Source of the DNA: Lachnospiraceae bacterium
GTDB lineage: Bacteria; Bacillota; Clostridia; Lachnospirales; Lachnospiraceae
NCBI GenBank assembly: GCA_900766915.1
Contig: CAAFXE010000039.1
Location: forward strand, 1-39,691
DNA: 39,691 nucleotides
Direction of reading: 5' to 3'
Position numbers and translations under genes: made by a program. Of the stretch, positions 1 to 7,555 are shown in pieces; within the stretch, counting starts at the first letter, position 1, and each line of letters opens with the position of its first letter. The notes under the pieces were generated by a model. The model was not told where the DNA came from. It saw nothing but the letters and a program-made list of their open reading frames with translations, and did no database searches.

Positions 1-28
1 CGAATACTTGCCCGTTTTCTCGATAGCA

Positions 29-78
29 CAGCTCAAAAAGCCTCGACGTAGCCCGCTACGCCTGCGTTTTTTGAACTG
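29..78. repeat. 50-nt imperfect hairpin at the window edge
   Basis: A long inverted repeat is centred between bases 53 and 54. The core is CGTAGC (47-52) facing GCTACG (55-60). The outer arms are CTCAAAAAG/C (32-41) facing GTTTTTTGA (66-74), with a few mismatches between core and arms. It is not followed by a T run, so it is not a standard terminator. It lies about 65 bases before a proper terminator. The form suggests an intergenic repeat or a structured RNA end of an upstream gene outside the window. Function unknown. Confidence 0.5.
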
Positions 79-142
79 CACTCTCAAAAAAACGTTCTGC
101 GCATTAGTCTAGTTATTTTGCGAACGATGTACTAATGACAGA

Positions 143-172
143 CCCCTTCGGACATTGTTCGGAGGGGTTTTT
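143..172 (+). terminator. Rho-independent terminator
   Basis: CCCCTTCGGAC (143-153) pairs with GTTCGGAGGGG (157-167), with two G-T wobbles and a 3-nt loop. TTTTT (168-172) follows directly. It closes a transcription unit entering from left of the window, whose gene is not visible. Confidence 0.85.
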
Positions 173-190
173 GACGGGAAAAATAAGATA

Positions 191-219
191 TTGTGTACTT
201 TGGAGAAAAACAATATAAT
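191..219 (+). promoter_or_regulatory. SigA-type promoter for the acylphosphatase gene
   Basis: TTGTGT (191-196) and TATAAT (214-219) are separated by 17 bp. The site sits just after the terminator at 143-172 and 46 bp before the chosen start at 265. It also argues against starting the reading frame at the GTG at 193, which lies inside the -35 box. Confidence 0.65.
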
Positions 220-264
220 ACAAACAGAGCAATTGTCAGTTATCTTTCAGGAAAGGAATTAAAA

Positions 265-624
265 ATGCCATTAAAAGAATTATTTGCCAATTTTCGTGAT
301 AAATATATGAGAAGCTCCGTAGATAAATTGGAATTTCCACAGTTTCCTGCGGATGAGGAAAAAAGGTACCGGATCCTATTTAAGGGAACGGTGCAGGGCG
401 TGGGCTTTCGCTATGAGGCATGGCTCATTGCAGAAAAGCTGGAGCTTACCGGATTTGCGAAGAATCTTGCCAATGGAGATGTCCTGATAGAGGTTCAGGG
501 ACCCCAAAATCGGATTTTCCATCTGATCAAATGCATGGAATCTATTCGAAGGATTATCATAGAAGGCAGGGAGATGACGGAAATTCCGTTGAAAGAGGAG
601 AAAGAGTTCATGCCGATTTACTGA
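265..624 (+). CDS. acyP: Acylphosphatase
   Basis: Small cytoplasmic enzyme that hydrolyses carboxyl-phosphate bonds of acylphosphates. The 119-residue product carries the family signature GTVQGVGFR at residues 41-49, whose Arg49 binds the phosphate. It also carries KNLANG around residues 66-71, whose Asn is the second catalytic residue. The core matches the usual domain of about 90 residues. A 35-residue charged N-terminal extension precedes it and is not part of the known fold. I chose ATG 265 because AGGAAAGG (249-256) is well spaced before it and because the promoter at 191-219 excludes the upstream in-frame GTG. The gene is followed 36 bp later by nudC, so the two are probably co-transcribed. 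The acetyl-phosphate pathway (pta-ackA) is encoded in this window too, but nothing links the genes directly. Confidence 0.9.
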   Translation: MPLKELFANFRDKYMRSSVDKLEFPQFPADEEKRYRILFKGTVQGVGFRYEAWLIAEKLELTGFAKNLANGDVLIEVQGPQNRIFHLIKCMESIRRIIIEGREMTEIPLKEEKEFMPIY

Positions 625-660
625 TGAAGCTATTAAAAATACATAAGCGAGGATAAAAAG

Positions 661-1527
661 ATGCTTCAGGAACTGAAAAGCGGAAGAATGGAAAATGAAT
701 TTTACAATATACATGCAGAGGATAAAGATCCGGTTTTGTGTATCAAAGAGAATCGGATTCTGGTGGAAATAAATGAAACGGGTGAGGTAGAGTTTCCTAC
801 AGCGGCCATGGTAAATGGGTGGTCTAAGGGGTCCTCATGGAATGCCTGGAGAGAGGAAAAGCTCCAATATGCTTTCCGGATGCAGGGGAAAAACTTCTTT
901 CTATGGATGGGAGAGCCCGGAGAAACCGGAAAGGATGCATTCCACTATGAGGAACTGACGGCGATACGCCGTCTGGAGATGAAGGAAGCATGCTTTGCAG
1001 CTTACACAGCATTCCATTTATATAACTGGTACCGAAACAACCGCTATTGCGGACGATGTCAGACACCTACAGTCCATGATACAAAGCAGCGGATGCTTCG
1101 CTGTCCTGATTGCGGCAATCTGATTTTTCCGCGAATTTCTCCCGCAGTCATCATTGCAGTGACAAACGGTGAGAAGCTGCTTCTTAGTAAGTATGCAGGC
1201 AGATCTTATACCCAGTATGCACTCCTGGCAGGATATACGGAAATTGGAGAAACCATGGAAGAAACCGTGCATCGGGAGGTCATGGAAGAGGTAGGATTGA
1301 AGGTCAAAAACATCCGTTACTACAAAAGCCAGCCCTGGGGCAAGTCCGGTACAGTGCTTATGGGATTTTTCTGTGACCTGGACGGCAGCGATGAGATCCA
1401 TCTGGATGAAGAGGAGCTTTCTCAGGCAGGATGGTATGACCGACAGAAGTTTCCCATCCGGGATGACGGTATCAGTCTCACCAGAGAAATGATGCGCGTT
1501 TTTGAGGAAGGAAAAGAACCAAAATAG
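661..1527 (+). CDS. nudC: NAD(+) diphosphatase / RNA NAD-decapping Nudix hydrolase
   Basis: Cleaves NAD(H) to NMN(H) and AMP; NudC-family enzymes also remove NAD caps from RNA 5' ends. The 288-residue protein has an N-terminal domain and a zinc ribbon with Cys130/Cys133 and Cys148/Cys151. A Nudix box begins at Gly191 (GYTEIGET then REVMEEVG) and supplies the catalytic metal-binding glutamates. Just after it comes SQPW, the start of the NudC subfamily hallmark. The motif continues GKSGT here rather than the Escherichia coli FPxS, so the substrate-recognition tail differs. ATG 661 has a gcgagga ribosome binding site 7 nt upstream. The gene sits between the acylphosphatase and the diguanylate cyclase on the same strand, with only about 20 bp to the next start. 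Confidence 0.9.
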   Translation: MLQELKSGRMENEFYNIHAEDKDPVLCIKENRILVEINETGEVEFPTAAMVNGWSKGSSWNAWREEKLQYAFRMQGKNFFLWMGEPGETGKDAFHYEELTAIRRLEMKEACFAAYTAFHLYNWYRNNRYCGRCQTPTVHDTKQRMLRCPDCGNLIFPRISPAVIIAVTNGEKLLLSKYAGRSYTQYALLAGYTEIGETMEETVHREVMEEVGLKVKNIRYYKSQPWGKSGTVLMGFFCDLDGSDEIHLDEEELSQAGWYDRQKFPIRDDGISLTREMMRVFEEGKEPK

Positions 1528-1546
1528 AAAAGGAAGCACTGTCAGG

Positions 1547-3157
1547 ATGAAGAAAATTAAAGAATACATGAAGAGAAAATTATTTTATGCAGGATTAACA
1601 CAGGAGGAATACAGGCAGATATTACCCGACCTGCAGAGAGAAAACAGAAAAAGTCTGCAGAATTTTTCTATCGTAACGATCATATTTTTACTTGTGATGT
1701 TTTTCGTTTCTTTTGCCTCAGCGGATGTGGAAAGTAACCGATGGGTTTATTTGGGAAGCATGCTGATCACCGTGATCATATTTGCGATAGCAAAAAAAAG
1801 TGAGAATCCTGAATCCAGACTGCTGATTGTGGATCAATATGCTTTTGTGAGCATTCTGTTTATCTTTGGAATTATCTTAGGAACTGTCACAAGACCTGAT
1901 GAGCAGACAGTTACCTTTGTTGCGTTTTTGCTTACAGTTCCGCTGCTGTTTACGGACAAACCCATCAGGATGATTTCCTGCATCTTTTTCTTTGTCATTG
2001 CGTTTTCGATTACGGCAATATTTGTCAAGGAAGACTATGTGCTTGTGGTAGATATCATTGATGTCACAGTGTTTGGAACGATCAGCGCCATTATCAGCAC
2101 CTATATGATGAGTGTAAAATGCCAAAGATTTCTGTATCGGGCAGAAAATGAATCATTGGAACAGTGTAAAAAAACATCACAGGAAAAAATCAGCAAATTT
2201 GCGAAATTCATCGCTGATATGGTTCGATATGCTTCTTCAGAGGAAAATCCGGATAAGGTCATTAACCAGTTAGTACAGTATATTGGAGAAAATGTGAATT
2301 CTGACAGAGCATACATCTTTGAAGAAAACAGCAGAGGAACTTTTGATAATACCTATGAATGGTGTAGAGAAGGTGTCTCAAAGGAAATAAACAATTTACA
2401 AAATGTTCCCTTTGAGGGAATCATTGATATATGGTATCAGCAATTTAAAAAATCTCACAATATCATCATCCATGATATTGAAAAATATAAAGCTATCAGC
2501 GAGGATGTCTATGGTTTATTAAAGACACAAAAAGTGAGCTCTCTCGTTGTTGGGCCAATTATCGTTGAAGGTAAGATGATTGGTTTTTATGGTGTTGATA
2601 ATCCGCCAAAGGAAAGGCTGAATGATATCTCGGAACTGATTGGAACCATGGAGTTCATGGTTTCGTTTATGATCAGAATCAGAGATTTTGCTAAAAATCT
2701 GGAGTATAGTGCGTTACACGATCAGCTTACGAATTGTAAAAACAGAAAAGCACTTGATCGGTTCTATTCAAATAAATATGATGCAGGTATGTCTCTGGCA
2801 GTTGTTATGTGTGACTTAAATGGATTAAAAGAGGTGAACGACAGGCAGGGACATGATGCCGGAGACAGATTCATCTTAAGAACTGCGGAAATTTTGAAAT
2901 CTGTTTTTGGGGAGGAAAAGGTCTACCGAATGGGCGGGGATGAATTTATTGCAGTGCTGACAAATATCAGTAAAAAAGATCTTGAAGAGAAAATTGAACT
3001 GGCAGGCATTCAGCTGGGTTCAACAGCATCCATCGGTATTGCGTATAAAGAAACCATGGATACGGATTTTGATTCTGTTATGAAAATTGCTGATGCAGAA
3101 ATGTATAAGCAAAAGAATCAGTACTATGCTGCGACAGGAAAGAGCCGAAGAAAATAA
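1547..3157 (+). CDS. Membrane GAF-GGDEF diguanylate cyclase
   Basis: Predicted to make cyclic di-GMP from two GTP at the inner face of the membrane. The 536-residue protein begins with a short basic segment and about six hydrophobic helices (residues ~40-205), resembling a MASE-type sensor. A linker follows, then a GAF-like domain (~225-390), then a GGDEF domain (~400-530). The active-site motif is intact as GGDEF at 463-467, within RMGGDEF. The product-inhibition RxxD motif, expected five residues before GGDEF, is absent (FGEE there), so feedback inhibition through the I-site is unlikely. I chose ATG 1547, which is preceded by AAAGGAAG (1529-1535). A TTG at 1502 is open in frame but overlaps nudC. 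The ligand sensed is unknown. A strong terminator follows. Confidence 0.88.
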   Translation: MKKIKEYMKRKLFYAGLTQEEYRQILPDLQRENRKSLQNFSIVTIIFLLVMFFVSFASADVESNRWVYLGSMLITVIIFAIAKKSENPESRLLIVDQYAFVSILFIFGIILGTVTRPDEQTVTFVAFLLTVPLLFTDKPIRMISCIFFFVIAFSITAIFVKEDYVLVVDIIDVTVFGTISAIISTYMMSVKCQRFLYRAENESLEQCKKTSQEKISKFAKFIADMVRYASSEENPDKVINQLVQYIGENVNSDRAYIFEENSRGTFDNTYEWCREGVSKEINNLQNVPFEGIIDIWYQQFKKSHNIIIHDIEKYKAISEDVYGLLKTQKVSSLVVGPIIVEGKMIGFYGVDNPPKERLNDISELIGTMEFMVSFMIRIRDFAKNLEYSALHDQLTNCKNRKALDRFYSNKYDAGMSLAVVMCDLNGLKEVNDRQGHDAGDRFILRTAEILKSVFGEEKVYRMGGDEFIAVLTNISKKDLEEKIELAGIQLGSTASIGIAYKETMDTDFDSVMKIADAEMYKQKNQYYAATGKSRRK

Positions 3158-3186
3158 AATATGTGATACTAACAGGAAGCATCTGG

Positions 3187-3228
3187 AAAATTCCCGTTCA
3201 TTTTGTTGAAAATGAACGGGAATTTTTT
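3187..3228 (+). terminator. Strong Rho-independent terminator
   Basis: AAAATTCCCGTTCATTTT (3187-3204) pairs perfectly with its complement at 3209-3226 around a GTTG loop, giving 18 bp. The T run extends to 3228. It separates the acyP-nudC-cyclase unit from the phosphate operon. Because the arms end in A and T runs, it could also work on the opposite strand. Confidence 0.93.
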
Positions 3229-3270
3229 AGTATCGGTGATTCGCAGGATAGGAAACTGTTTTCCATAGAT

Positions 3271-3325
3271 TTCACCTCAAATTTACAGAAGTAAGGTTTT
3301 TGATTTTACATTGGAAAAGTAAGAT
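3271..3325 (+). promoter_or_regulatory. Candidate Pho-type promoter of the pst operon
   Basis: TTCACC (3271-3276) and TTTACA (3282-3287) are direct repeats with an 11-bp period. A further TTTACA (3305-3310) lies 23 bp on. A -10-like TAAGAT (3320-3325) follows 9 bp after the last repeat, and no good -35 box is 17 bp upstream of it. TTHACA repeats of 11-bp period before a -10 box are the known layout of PhoP/PhoB-activated promoters. Assignment rests on layout and on pstS following. No PhoPR genes are in the window. Confidence 0.4.
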
Positions 3326-3332
3326 ATGTTTG

Positions 3333-3353
3333 TAACCAAAAAGCGCTTGGTTA
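3333..3353 (+). repeat. Small hairpin in the pstS leader
   Basis: TAACCAA (3333-3339) faces TTGGTTA (3347-3353) around a 7-nt loop. It lies just downstream of the candidate -10 box and 12 bp before the second leader hairpin. No T run follows. Probably a leader RNA structure; it is too short to be certain. Confidence 0.35.
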
Positions 3354-3365
3354 GAAACATAGGTT

Positions 3366-3391
3366 GTATCTGGAAAATCGTAAACAGATAC
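3366..3391 (+). repeat. Conserved 12-nt-loop hairpin, copy 1 (pstS leader)
   Basis: GTATCTG (3366-3372) pairs with CAGATAC (3385-3391) around the 12-nt loop GAAAATCGTAAA. The loop length and the GAA..TRAA pattern match copies before rnc (21648-21671) and yceD (19352-19379), while the stem differs and stays complementary. It ends 31 nt before the pstS start codon. Confidence 0.6.
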
Positions 3392-3422
3392 GAAAACAAA
3401 AACAGAAACGAGGTTTTAGATT

Positions 3423-4298
3423 ATGAAAAAGAAATTATTAGCAGCCGTATGTGCAGTCAGCATGATGGCCATTGCCATGACAGGCTGTGGAAACAAGGAA
3501 AACGAAGCAGCAGAACCTGTAGGAACAGTGGAAACAGAAGCAACAGGTGACACAAAAGAACTTAGCGGAACCTTAACCCTTGCAGGCTCCACCTCCATGG
3601 AAAAATTATGTGAAGCAATGTCTGAAAGCTTTATGGAAGCCTATCCGGATGTGACAGTGACTGTAGAATATACAGGATCCGGTGCAGGTATTGAATCCCT
3701 GATTTCAGGAAGCGTTGATATCGGAGACTCCTCCCGTCATGTGAAAGAAGATGAAATGGCAAAAGGTGCCGTAGAAAACGTCGTAGCTATTGACGGAATT
3801 GCAGTGATCACTGACAAGGAAAACACAGTGGCAGATATTACATCTGCAGATCTTGTAAAGATCTACTGCGGAGCAGTGAAAAACTGGAAAGAGCTTGGCG
3901 GTCAGGATGAAGCCATCGTAGTGATCGGAAGAGAAGCAGGTTCCGGTACAAGAGATGCCTTTGAGGAGCTTCTGGAAGTGAAAGATCAGTGCGCATATGC
4001 ACAGGAGCTGGATTCTACCGGTGCAGTTCTTGCAAAGGTAGCTTCTACTCCGGGAGCTATCGGATATGTATCTCTGGATGTGGTAGATGATACAGTCAAT
4101 GCAGTTTCCATTGACAGCGTAGAACCTACAGAAGAAAAGATCCTTGCAGGCAACTATCTCCTATCCAGACCATTTGTTATGGCTACCAAAGGCGAAATTG
4201 AAGAACAAAGTGAACTGGTACAGGAATGGTTCCGGTATATTAAATCAGAGGAAGGTAAGGCAGTTATTAAAACAGTAGGTCTTATTATTCCGGAATAA
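3423..4298 (+). CDS. pstS: Phosphate ABC transporter, substrate-binding lipoprotein
   Basis: Extracellular, lipid-anchored receptor that captures inorganic phosphate and hands it to PstCAB. The 291-residue precursor starts with KKK, a hydrophobic stretch and the lipobox MTGC, so the Cys at about residue 21 is the lipidated N terminus. The phosphate-binding PstS features are visible: AGSTSMEKL near residue 56, YTGSGAGIESL near residue 80 and REAGSGTRDAF in the second lobe. A GAGG ribosome binding site lies 9 nt before ATG 3423. The first 25 residues after the lipobox are rich in Glu, Thr and Ala, which suits a flexible linker. It heads the operon pstSCAB-phoU and is probably induced by phosphate limitation through the upstream Pho-like repeats. 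Confidence 0.95.
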   Translation: MKKKLLAAVCAVSMMAIAMTGCGNKENEAAEPVGTVETEATGDTKELSGTLTLAGSTSMEKLCEAMSESFMEAYPDVTVTVEYTGSGAGIESLISGSVDIGDSSRHVKEDEMAKGAVENVVAIDGIAVITDKENTVADITSADLVKIYCGAVKNWKELGGQDEAIVVIGREAGSGTRDAFEELLEVKDQCAYAQELDSTGAVLAKVASTPGAIGYVSLDVVDDTVNAVSIDSVEPTEEKILAGNYLLSRPFVMATKGEIEEQSELVQEWFRYIKSEEGKAVIKTVGLIIPE

Positions 4299-4304
4299 GG
4301 GTGC

Positions 4305-5204
4305 ATGATGAACAGAAAGCAAATTTACGAAAAAACAGCAAAAATCATATTCCTGATCTGTGCTGGTATCGCAATCTTTGCAGTATGTTCCCTCACGATA
4401 TATATGTTCCTGAAGGGAATCCCGGCTTTGAAAGAAGTTGGGATTCCTGAATTTCTATTCGGGACAAAGTGGGCGCCTACTGCAACAGAGCCTTCCTATG
4501 GCATTTTCTATATTATCCTGTCTTCCATCGTGGGTACTGCATCCGCTGTGCTGATCGGTGTCCCCGTGGGTCTTTTGACAGCCGTTTTTTTATCAGAACT
4601 GGCAGGAAAAACCATGGGGAATATTGTAGGTGGAGCTGTGGAGCTTCTGGCGGCGATTCCTTCAGTCATCTATGGTCTCATTGGAATGATGGTATTAAAT
4701 CCATGGATGTATCAATTGGAAAAAATGATCTATGCCAATGATCCAAACCATCAGTTTACAGGCGGTGCCAATATGTTATCCGCCATCATTGTTCTGGCAA
4801 TCATGATCCTGCCAACGGTGATCAGCGTCAGCACCTCCTCTATCAAAGCAGTTTCCAAAAGCCTCAGACTGGCTTCCGTGGCCCTTGGAGCCACAAACAT
4901 ACAGACGATTTTCAAGGTGGTAGTCCCGGCAGCAAAATCCGGAATCCTGACAGGAATCGTCCTTGGCATCGGAAGGGCCTTAGGGGAAGCCATGGCCATC
5001 AACATGGTGGCAGGCGGTGCGGTAAACCTTCCGCTTCCTTTCAATTCTGTAAGAACCCTGACCACACAGATCGTCAGCGAGATGGGATACGCAGAAGGTG
5101 TTCACAGACGTGCACTCTTCAGCGTAGGACTGGTTCTTTATCTTTTTATTATGATCGTGAATTTTATCCTGTTAAAGGCAAGGAAAAAGGAGGTATCGAA
5201 ATGA
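4305..5204 (+). CDS. pstC: Phosphate ABC transporter permease PstC
   Basis: One of the two membrane subunits forming the phosphate channel. The 299-residue protein has a first hydrophobic helix at about residues 12-34, a long loop, and then the ABC permease core of five further helices. The ABC-facing EAA-type loop reads about ALGATNIQTIFKVVVPAAKSG. The motif GIGRALGEAMA is typical of PstC/PstA permeases. Two adjacent ATG codons, at 4305 and 4308, are possible starts; the AAGG at 4297-4300 is better spaced for 4308. The gene begins 6 bp after pstS and overlaps pstA by the four bases ATGA. Confidence 0.95.
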   Translation: MMNRKQIYEKTAKIIFLICAGIAIFAVCSLTIYMFLKGIPALKEVGIPEFLFGTKWAPTATEPSYGIFYIILSSIVGTASAVLIGVPVGLLTAVFLSELAGKTMGNIVGGAVELLAAIPSVIYGLIGMMVLNPWMYQLEKMIYANDPNHQFTGGANMLSAIIVLAIMILPTVISVSTSSIKAVSKSLRLASVALGATNIQTIFKVVVPAAKSGILTGIVLGIGRALGEAMAINMVAGGAVNLPLPFNSVRTLTTQIVSEMGYAEGVHRRALFSVGLVLYLFIMIVNFILLKARKKEVSK

Positions 5205-6061
5205 TTGGGAACAGCAGAAAAATAAAAGATACCTTTGCGTATGTACTGATCGGTCTATGCACAGCATTTTCCATTGTCCTTCTGGTAGGGATCCTTCTCT
5301 ATGTGTTTTCCAAAGGTCTTCGGACCGTCAACTGGTCATTTCTGACCTCTGTGACCAGTGTCCTTAAGGGAACTGTGGGAATTGCAGGAAATATTTTAAA
5401 TACCCTGATCATTATTTTCATAACGATGCTCATTGCCACGCCCATCGGGATCGGTTCTGCAATCTATTTAAATGAATATGCAAAGCCCGGAAAGCTTGTT
5501 ACTCTGATTGAATATGCCACAGAAACTCTCTCAGGCATCCCGTCCATTATTTTCGGCCTGTTCGGAATGATGTTCTTCGGAGAAACTCTGGGACTTGGGT
5601 ATTCTTTGATGACAGGTGCCCTTACCCTGATCCTGATGGTGCTTCCTCTGATTACGAGAAATACTCAGGAAGCATTAAAAACAGTGCCCGATTCTTACCG
5701 AAACGGTGCCATTGGACTTGGCTCCGGAAAGTGGCATGTGATCCGCACCATCTTACTGCCCAGTGCCATGCCGGGAATTATTACGGGAGTTGTACTGGCC
5801 ATCGGTAGAATCGTTGGGGAATCCGCGGCACTGCTTTTTACTGCAGGAAGTGCAAAGCTTCTGCCAAAAACATTGAAGCAGCTTTTACGAAAGCCCCTCC
5901 AGTCCGGCGGAACACTGACGATTCAGATGTATCTGTCAGCCACCAGTGAAGGGGATTTTGAAACCGCATTCGGAATTGCAGTAGTGCTGCTTGTCATTGT
6001 ACTTTTGATCAACCTTGGGACAAAGCTGCTGACAAAAGGGTACAGGAGCAGCTGCTCATAA
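5201..6061 (+). CDS. pstA: Phosphate ABC transporter permease PstA
   Basis: Second membrane subunit of the Pst channel, pairing with PstC. The 286-residue protein has six predicted helices and the coupling loop NGAIGLGSGKWHVIRTILLP followed by AIGRIVGESAAL. These are the PstA counterparts of the PstC motifs. Its start overlaps the pstC stop (ATGA), with AAGGAGG immediately upstream, so the two are translationally coupled at matched amounts. The product is followed by 55 bp before pstB, which contain a partial match to the leader element seen before rnc (6067-6091). Confidence 0.95.
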   Translation: MIGNSRKIKDTFAYVLIGLCTAFSIVLLVGILLYVFSKGLRTVNWSFLTSVTSVLKGTVGIAGNILNTLIIIFITMLIATPIGIGSAIYLNEYAKPGKLVTLIEYATETLSGIPSIIFGLFGMMFFGETLGLGYSLMTGALTLILMVLPLITRNTQEALKTVPDSYRNGAIGLGSGKWHVIRTILLPSAMPGIITGVVLAIGRIVGESAALLFTAGSAKLLPKTLKQLLRKPLQSGGTLTIQMYLSATSEGDFETAFGIAVVLLVIVLLINLGTKLLTKGYRSSCS

Positions 6062-6066
6062 CTATG

Positions 6067-6091
6067 ATCGGGAAGATACTGAACAAATGTG
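6067..6091 (+). repeat. Possible decayed copy of the rnc leader element
   Basis: These 25 bases match 21649-21673 in the rnc leader at 20 positions, including an unbroken TACTGAACA. The outer stem bases are lost, so no hairpin forms. It lies in the pstA-pstB gap. It may be a degenerate repeat copy or chance. Confidence 0.3.
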
Positions 6092-6116
6092 CTTCATGTA
6101 TAAAGGAGAAATTTTG

Positions 6117-6875
6117 ATGGGAAATACAAAGATATCCGTGCATGATCTCAACCTCTATTATGGAGAGAATCATGCACTGAAAAATATTAATATGAATATC
6201 AGGGAAAATGCCATCACTGCCCTGATCGGTCCTTCAGGCTGTGGAAAATCCACATTTTTAAAGACCTTAAACAGAATGAATGATCTGGTGGATAACGTAA
6301 AGATCACGGGAACCGTTGAAATGGATGGCAGGGACATTTACGGCAAAGACATTGACATTACCTTACTTCGTAAGGATGTGGGTATGGTGTTTCAGCAGCC
6401 CAATCCGTTCCCTATGAGTATTTACGATAATATCGCCTATGGCCCCCGGGTACATGGCTTAAAAAACAAGGAAAAGCTTGACAGAATCGTAGAGGAAAGC
6501 CTCCGTGGTGCTGCCATCTGGGATGAAGTAAAGGATCGGCTGAAAAAGTCAGCCCTTGGACTTTCCGGAGGACAGCAGCAGAGGATCTGTATCGCCAGGG
6601 CACTGGCAGTGGAGCCGAAAGTGCTCCTTATGGACGAACCGACCTCCGCACTGGATCCGATTTCTACCACAAAGATCGAGGATCTGATGGAGGAACTGAA
6701 GAAGAAATATACGGTGGTGGTTGTTACCCATAACATGCAGCAGGCGGTAAGGGTTTCGGACGATACGGCCTTTTTCCTGGTAGGGGAAATGGTGGAATTT
6801 GGTGATACAAAGACCATGTTCTCTTATCCACAGGACAAACGAACAGAAGATTATATTACCGGAAGATTTGGTTAA
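6117..6875 (+). CDS. pstB: Phosphate ABC transporter ATPase PstB
   Basis: Cytoplasmic ATPase that powers phosphate import and, with PhoU, conveys phosphate status to the PhoR kinase in known systems. The 252-residue protein has Walker A GPSGCGKST at 38-46 and a Q-loop in VGMVFQQPNPFPMS. It also has the signature LSGGQQQRICIARALA, Walker B VLLMDEPTSALD and the switch histidine in VVVTHNMQQA. NPFPMSIYDN is characteristic of PstB among ABC ATPases. ATG 6117 has AAGGAG 9 nt upstream. The in-frame ATG at 6087 lacks a ribosome binding site and would add ten atypical residues. PhoU starts 13 bp after the stop. Confidence 0.96.
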   Translation: MGNTKISVHDLNLYYGENHALKNINMNIRENAITALIGPSGCGKSTFLKTLNRMNDLVDNVKITGTVEMDGRDIYGKDIDITLLRKDVGMVFQQPNPFPMSIYDNIAYGPRVHGLKNKEKLDRIVEESLRGAAIWDEVKDRLKKSALGLSGGQQQRICIARALAVEPKVLLMDEPTSALDPISTTKIEDLMEELKKKYTVVVVTHNMQQAVRVSDDTAFFLVGEMVEFGDTKTMFSYPQDKRTEDYITGRFG

Positions 6876-6888
6876 GGAGGAGTCGGAC

Positions 6889-7548
6889 ATGAGAAGCAAG
6901 TTTGATGAACAGCTGGCAGAGCTTCATAAAGAGATGATCGAAATGGGGGTGCTGATTGAAAATTCCATTGCCATGGCAGTACGTGCCCTTTCGGGTGGAG
7001 ACGTGGAACTGGCAAAAAAGACCATGGAAGGGGATGAGCAGGTAGACCGTGCCCAGAAAAGAATTGAAAATATCTGTTTTCAGCTTCTGATCCAGCAGCA
7101 GCCGGTGGCAAAGGACTTAAGAACCATCACTGCCGCCATGAAAATGGTGACTGACATGGAAAGGATCGGAGACCATGCAGCGGATATTTCGGAAATCACC
7201 TTGTATTTGCATAAAGAAAAGCCGCTGGAAAACTTTGACCATATCAACCGGATGGCAGCAGAGACTGTGGATATGCTTAATCACAGCATCGAAGCCTATG
7301 TGGAGGGTGATCAGAAGAAGGCAAAAGAAGTAATCAGCCAGGATGATGTAGTAGATGAACTGTTCACAAAAGCCAAAAAGGATATCATTGACCTGATCTT
7401 ACATAATCCGGGAGAAGGGGAGGCTGCAGCAGATCTTCTCATGGTGGCGAAATACTTTGAAAGAATCGGAGATCATGCCACCAATCTTGCAGAGTGGGTC
7501 ATCTACTCCCTGAAGACAACAAAGGATGAGGAATTATATTTTCTATAG
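6889..7548 (+). CDS. phoU: Phosphate signalling regulator PhoU
   Basis: Peripheral cytoplasmic protein that restrains Pst import and Pho signalling when phosphate is plentiful. The 219-residue, nearly all-helical product contains the two PhoU repeats, each with its metal-binding motif: MERIGDHAADI in the first and FERIGDHATNLAEW in the second. AAGGAGG at 6874-6880, overlapping the pstB stop, places the start at ATG 6889. The in-frame upstream codons lie within pstB and are not used. It ends the pst operon. A new promoter lies directly after the stop codon, so the following polyphosphate genes can be expressed separately. Confidence 0.95.
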   Translation: MRSKFDEQLAELHKEMIEMGVLIENSIAMAVRALSGGDVELAKKTMEGDEQVDRAQKRIENICFQLLIQQQPVAKDLRTITAAMKMVTDMERIGDHAADISEITLYLHKEKPLENFDHINRMAAETVDMLNHSIEAYVEGDQKKAKEVISQDDVVDELFTKAKKDIIDLILHNPGEGEAAADLLMVAKYFERIGDHATNLAEWVIYSLKTTKDEELYFL

Positions 7549-7555
7549 AATTTCC

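Noticed and set aside
193..264. Upstream GTG extension of the acylphosphatase frame
   Set aside because: The GTG lies inside a good -35 box, and ATG 265 has a well-spaced ribosome binding site.
1502..1546. TTG start for the diguanylate cyclase
   Set aside because: It overlaps nudC and lacks a suitable ribosome binding site; ATG 1547 has one and gives a normal N terminus.
3326..3550. 74-codon frame overlapping the start of pstS
   Set aside because: It overlaps pstS in another frame, has no ribosome binding site and reads as low-complexity sequence except where it crosses the hairpin element.
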